Origin: Granulicella sapmiensis
Lineage (GTDB): Bacteria; Acidobacteriota; Terriglobia; Terriglobales; Acidobacteriaceae
Assembly (NCBI GenBank): GCA_026225395.1
Contig: JAMFSR010000007.1
Location: forward strand, 1-64,000
Length of the DNA: 64,000 bases
Direction of reading: 5' to 3'
A program made the translations under genes and the position numbers. Below, piece after piece: positions 59,762 to 64,000 of the stretch (positions are counted from its first letter, which is position 1; each line of letters begins with the position of its first letter). The notes beneath the pieces were generated by a model. It was given only the letters and a program-made list of their open reading frames with translations. It had not been told where the DNA came from and ran no database searches.

Positions 59762-60865
59762 TCAGGCGGACGGCGCGCTGGAGCTGCGGGGCCACCAGAG
59801 GGTAACGGTGGTGCCTTCGCCGGGTATGGAGGTTACGCTAACTGTTCCACCGTGCCGAGTGACGATGTGCTTGACCGACCAGAGGCCGATGCCATTGCCC
59901 TGCTCGCCCTTAGTAGTGAAGCCGAACTGGAAGAGCGTTGCGAGGATGGCTGGGTCGATGCCGACGCCGTGGTCGACTATGGCGACTTCGACGCCTGCGG
60001 GTGAGCCGGTGAGGTTGATGCTGACGCCGGGGCCGCCGGGCGCGGTGGCCTCGCAGGCGTTGCGCACGACGTTGAGCAAGACCTGACGAACTTCACCGGC
60101 GATGGCTTCTATGACGACGTCACCTTCGCTATGGATTTCGAGCGAGATGCGTTTGCTGGCAAGTAGGGTGCCGAGGAGGAAGCGGACGGACTCGGCAACA
60201 GTGGAGAGGTCTACCGGTTCGGGTTCGGCGGTATGGCGGAAGAAGGCGAGTGTGGAGCGGGAGATCTCCATGACACGATCGACTTCGTCCGCGGCTGTTT
60301 TTGCCAGCTCGACGGCTTCGCGTGGTGTGCCTTGTGTGCGTTGAATGAGGTAAAGCAGATTGTGGATGGCTTCGAGCGGGTTGTTGATCTCGTGAGCCAC
60401 GGCCGTGGACATACGGCTCCAGTCCTCAATCTTGCGAGCGGCGAGCAGGTTCTGCTGCATCTGGAGCTTTTCGTTTTCGGCGTTGGCAAGGCGCTCGGCG
60501 TAGTCGTTGATGCTGAAGCCGATGGTGTGGGAACGGCGGATGAGCATGATGGCGACGTAGGCGGAGAGGAGCGCGGTGATGATGTTCGCGGCGGCGTCGA
60601 TCCAGAAAAGCGGCGTCCAGGTGGTGACGACCTCCATGAGGTGCGTGGTGCCGCAGGCGACGATGAAGAGCGCAAAGCCGACGACGAAGTAGGCCCAGTC
60701 GCGCTGGATGATTTTGCGGGTGCGGCGGACGAGAGAAAAGAGGGTGAGGCAGATGGTGAGGTAGCTCAGGAACGTGATGCCGTTCGTGACCACCATGGTC
60801 CAGATCAGCTGAGGGTCGGCTTTCCAGCAGACCGCATGCGGCATAAGCAAGGTTGATCGGAACAT
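59762..60865 (-). CDS. Sensor histidine kinase with ethylene-receptor-like membrane domain
   Basis: A 367-residue protein from ATG 60865 (60931 is a possible longer start). Residues 20-110 form three membrane helices that match the ethylene-binding domain of ETR1-type receptors: FALFIVACGTTHLMEV carries the copper-ligand Cys71 and His75, and Tyr36 is kept, but the essential Asp of helix 1 is Asn28 (VVTNGITFLSY). The kinase core follows: H-box STAVAHEINNPLEAIH with His158, N-box LNVVRNACEA, G1 VDHGVGID, G2 GNGIGLWS. No response regulator is adjacent. Confidence 0.82.
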   Translation of the reverse strand: MFRSTLLMPHAVCWKADPQLIWTMVVTNGITFLSYLTICLTLFSLVRRTRKIIQRDWAYFVVGFALFIVACGTTHLMEVVTTWTPLFWIDAAANIITALLSAYVAIMLIRRSHTIGFSINDYAERLANAENEKLQMQQNLLAARKIEDWSRMSTAVAHEINNPLEAIHNLLYLIQRTQGTPREAVELAKTAADEVDRVMEISRSTLAFFRHTAEPEPVDLSTVAESVRFLLGTLLASKRISLEIHSEGDVVIEAIAGEVRQVLLNVVRNACEATAPGGPGVSINLTGSPAGVEVAIVDHGVGIDPAILATLFQFGFTTKGEQGNGIGLWSVKHIVTRHGGTVSVTSIPGEGTTVTLWWPRSSSAPSA

Positions 60866-61044
60866 CGAAATACCACGGTGCCTGGATTTAGCTGATGCAA
60901 CACGTTTGGGCCCGACGACTGGGTTTATCAATCCGTAAATGCTCTGAAGGGATGGTTACGGCGGATTCGATGCGTTGGGGCCACGATTGGGTTGTATGAG
61001 GATTTCGGCAGGAGGGTGACAAGACAGGGTGAGGGGAAGTCCAA

Positions 61045-61080
61045 AGGAAAGAGCCCGGGGGTTGGCCCGGGCTCTTTCCT
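61045..61080. terminator. Perfect 15-bp hairpin terminator
   Basis: AGGAAAGAGCCCGGG (61045-61059), loop GGTTGG, and its exact complement (61066-61080). It lies 91 bp beyond the TIGR03435 gene's stop on the minus strand, within the 305-bp gap (60866-61170) before the histidine kinase gene. The run after the stem is short, so its efficiency is uncertain. Confidence 0.7.
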
Positions 61081-61170
61081 GGTTGGATGGCGAACTCGTT
61101 GGCTCCTGCCATGGCCACGCGAGCACCTCAGGCAGGCGCTTGTAGCAGTGAGGCGGCTCATCGGATAGAA

Positions 61171-62058
61171 CTAGTTCTCCGAAGGTTTCTGAACATGATC
61201 GATGGCAATCGCATCAACAAGCGCCTTTCGTGAGTCCAGCCGTAATCCAAGCTGCTGCCGGAGCGCCTCAAATAATCCCGGCGCGATATCGTCGTTGGCC
61301 GCCTGCTGTGGCGGGGGCGGATTTCCCTTAAACTGCGAGTTGTCTGGCGTGAACGTGACGCTAATATCAAATTTTCCTGCAATACCTGTCTGATCCACTA
61401 CTGGCCGGTCCAACACGATCATCTGAAGATAGCCTGTGAAGTCTGTCATGCTTGCATTACGCATGGACAACGTCCACCCACGGGAGCCCGATAGCAGGCT
61501 ATTGACGGGCACAGGTCCTTTGAGTTGCGTCGGGTTCAGCTTCGGCTCATTCTGCTCGACTGTGAGTACAAATGCAGATAGCTCTCGCTTGCCTCGATGG
61601 AATGTGAGTTTGTATCGATCCGCCATTAGCTTCTGCACCATGAGTCTGACCTGCGAGAGAGTGGGCACGCCCTCCTGGTTTGGCACCGCAGATATGTCGT
61701 ATCGATCTCTGTCCATCCATTCCGGCGCACCAACAATCTGCTTCGCCTGAATGCCGTATGCAAATTGGATAAGGTCGGCGAGAGACGTATTGTGCGTGGT
61801 GAAATAGCGCCCCTTCTCGTTTATCCCTTGCATCATTGGTGCTCCGGAGCTATTGGGTCTGATCGTAGCGACATCAAACGACGGATCTGCATCTTGCGCC
61901 ATCCGTTTCGGTGGTGCTTCGTCTTGCGACAACAATCTTGCCCAATTAGCTGGGACGATTAGTGAGCCAATCGAAACCAACAGACCTAACATCAGCCCAA
62001 TCCCAATCCGCGGAAGTTCTATACGGAATAGAAGTTTTCGACTAACTCGACTGTTCAT
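61171..62058 (-). CDS. TIGR03435-type soil-associated protein
   Basis: A 295-residue protein with an N-terminal membrane segment (GIGLMLGLLVSIGSLIV) and the TIGR03435 pattern: PSFDVATIRPNSSGAP, GRYFTTHNTSLADLIQFAYGI, QIVGAPEWMDRDRYDISA, VRLMVQKLMADRYKLTFHRGKREL, MTDFTGYLQMIVLDRPVVDQTGIAGKFD and LFEALRQQLGLRLDSRKALVDAIAIDHVQKPSEN (landmark QLGLRLDSRK). The family is strongly expanded in soil acidobacteria and planctomycetes; function unknown. No BlaR/MecR-type partner is adjacent here. Confidence 0.88.
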   Translation of the reverse strand: MNSRVSRKLLFRIELPRIGIGLMLGLLVSIGSLIVPANWARLLSQDEAPPKRMAQDADPSFDVATIRPNSSGAPMMQGINEKGRYFTTHNTSLADLIQFAYGIQAKQIVGAPEWMDRDRYDISAVPNQEGVPTLSQVRLMVQKLMADRYKLTFHRGKRELSAFVLTVEQNEPKLNPTQLKGPVPVNSLLSGSRGWTLSMRNASMTDFTGYLQMIVLDRPVVDQTGIAGKFDISVTFTPDNSQFKGNPPPPQQAANDDIAPGLFEALRQQLGLRLDSRKALVDAIAIDHVQKPSEN

Positions 62059-62275
62059 AGCTGGTAATTATGAGTCCTGCGCAGATAATGAATGCTATCG
62101 ATTCTCACTAATAGTAAGGACGGGCCTGTTCACGTTCTGCTCGAATTAATTGTTGCCGAAGAAACCGGCGAAAATCCCTGATTTGCGTATGCACTCAGGA
62201 TGAAGGTTCAAGGGGTTAAGGCTCGCCGGGGTTGGGTAGGCCTCGCGGCGGTCATCGTGTTGAGGACAAAAGAAA

Positions 62276-62300
62276 GAGCCTGGGCTTATCGCCCAGGCTC
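62276..62300 (-). terminator. Intrinsic terminator of tsf
   Basis: On the minus strand GAGCCTGGGC, loop GATAA, GCCCAGGCTC is followed by TTTCTTTTG; a 10-bp perfect stem 24 bp after the tsf stop. Confidence 0.85.
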
Positions 62301-62324
62301 GGTGTTACCCGGAGATGTTGAAGC

Positions 62325-62990
<666 letters not shown>

Positions 62991-63032
62991 TCTTTATTCC
63001 TTCTCGCCTCAAAGTGGAGGCGGCGTGAAAAA

Positions 63033-63059
63033 GGGGCGCGGGGTTGATGCCCGCGCCCC
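63033..63059 (-). terminator. Hairpin attenuator between rpsB and tsf
   Basis: GGGGCGCGGG with CCCGCGCCCC around a 7-nt loop; on the minus strand five T residues follow. It should end some rpsB transcripts before tsf, lowering tsf relative to rpsB. Confidence 0.75.
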
Positions 63060-63076
63060 CGAATTGATGGTGGAGC

Positions 63077-64000
<924 letters not shown>

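Overview
The window looks like chromosomal DNA from an Acidobacteriaceae-type acidobacterium (Terriglobia; the Granulicella, Terriglobus and Edaphobacter group). This rests on protein families: one TIGR03435-type soil protein (61171-62058), two VWFA-related acidobacterial domain proteins of the TIGR03436 type (50899-51957 and 58025-59689), a large choice-of-anchor-D repeat protein (17077-20637), high GC, and short dispersed hairpin repeats between genes. There are no rRNA genes, no complete tRNA genes, no CRISPR array, no recognisable transposase and no prophage cluster. Both edges cut a gene: hscA on the left and rpsB on the right.

Layout. 1-6 kb: end of hscA, a frameshifted DUF4160 gene overlapping DUF2442, an alpha/beta hydrolase, a Tat-exported Gfo/Idh/MocA oxidoreductase, a pair of P460-type cytochrome genes, and the [2Fe-2S] ferredoxin fdx. 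6-9 kb: an ECF sigma / zinc anti-sigma with HEAT-like repeats / PDZ protein operon, probably for envelope stress. 9-17 kb: RNase HI-like protein, TolC-like efflux protein, HigBA-type toxin-antitoxin pair, LuxR-type regulator, a catalytically dead amylase-fold protein, LOG-family protein. 17-27.6 kb: anchor-D protein, AsmA-like protein, ABC-F ATPase, two small membrane proteins, ketopantoate reductase. 28-38 kb: PEP carboxylase, an esterase, a type-B carboxylesterase, an MFS carrier, a TetR regulator divergent from an SDR enzyme. 38.9-45.9 kb: murQ, a metallo-beta-lactamase-fold protein, an apparently circularly permuted glycerophosphodiesterase, a diguanylate cyclase, ruvB, and a miniature VgrG/gpD-like protein. 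46-51 kb: a three-gene envelope cluster (small YVDPGTG protein, kinase-like/methyltransferase fusion, sulfatase-like membrane protein), then a GH27 alpha-galactosidase. 52-64 kb: FmdB zinc ribbon, moaA, GAF-GGDEF protein, AIM24 protein, dienelactone hydrolase, VWFA protein, an ethylene-receptor-like histidine kinase, TIGR03435 protein, and the rpsB-tsf operon.

The feature that ties the window together and that I find most unusual is a set of short tandem arrays with a 7-bp period. At least six sit directly after stop codons, usually reading purine-rich on the coding strand. Others lie in intergenic DNA, and two appear inside coding sequence, where they encode Pro/Thr/Ser-rich linkers. The unit sequence differs between loci while the period stays at seven.

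Genes are packed tightly, with several convergent pairs whose stop codons touch or overlap (2172/2173, 6103-6106, 49417-49420) and several ATGA or TAATG couplings. All calls come from reading the sequence; family names are recognition from memory and no database search was run.
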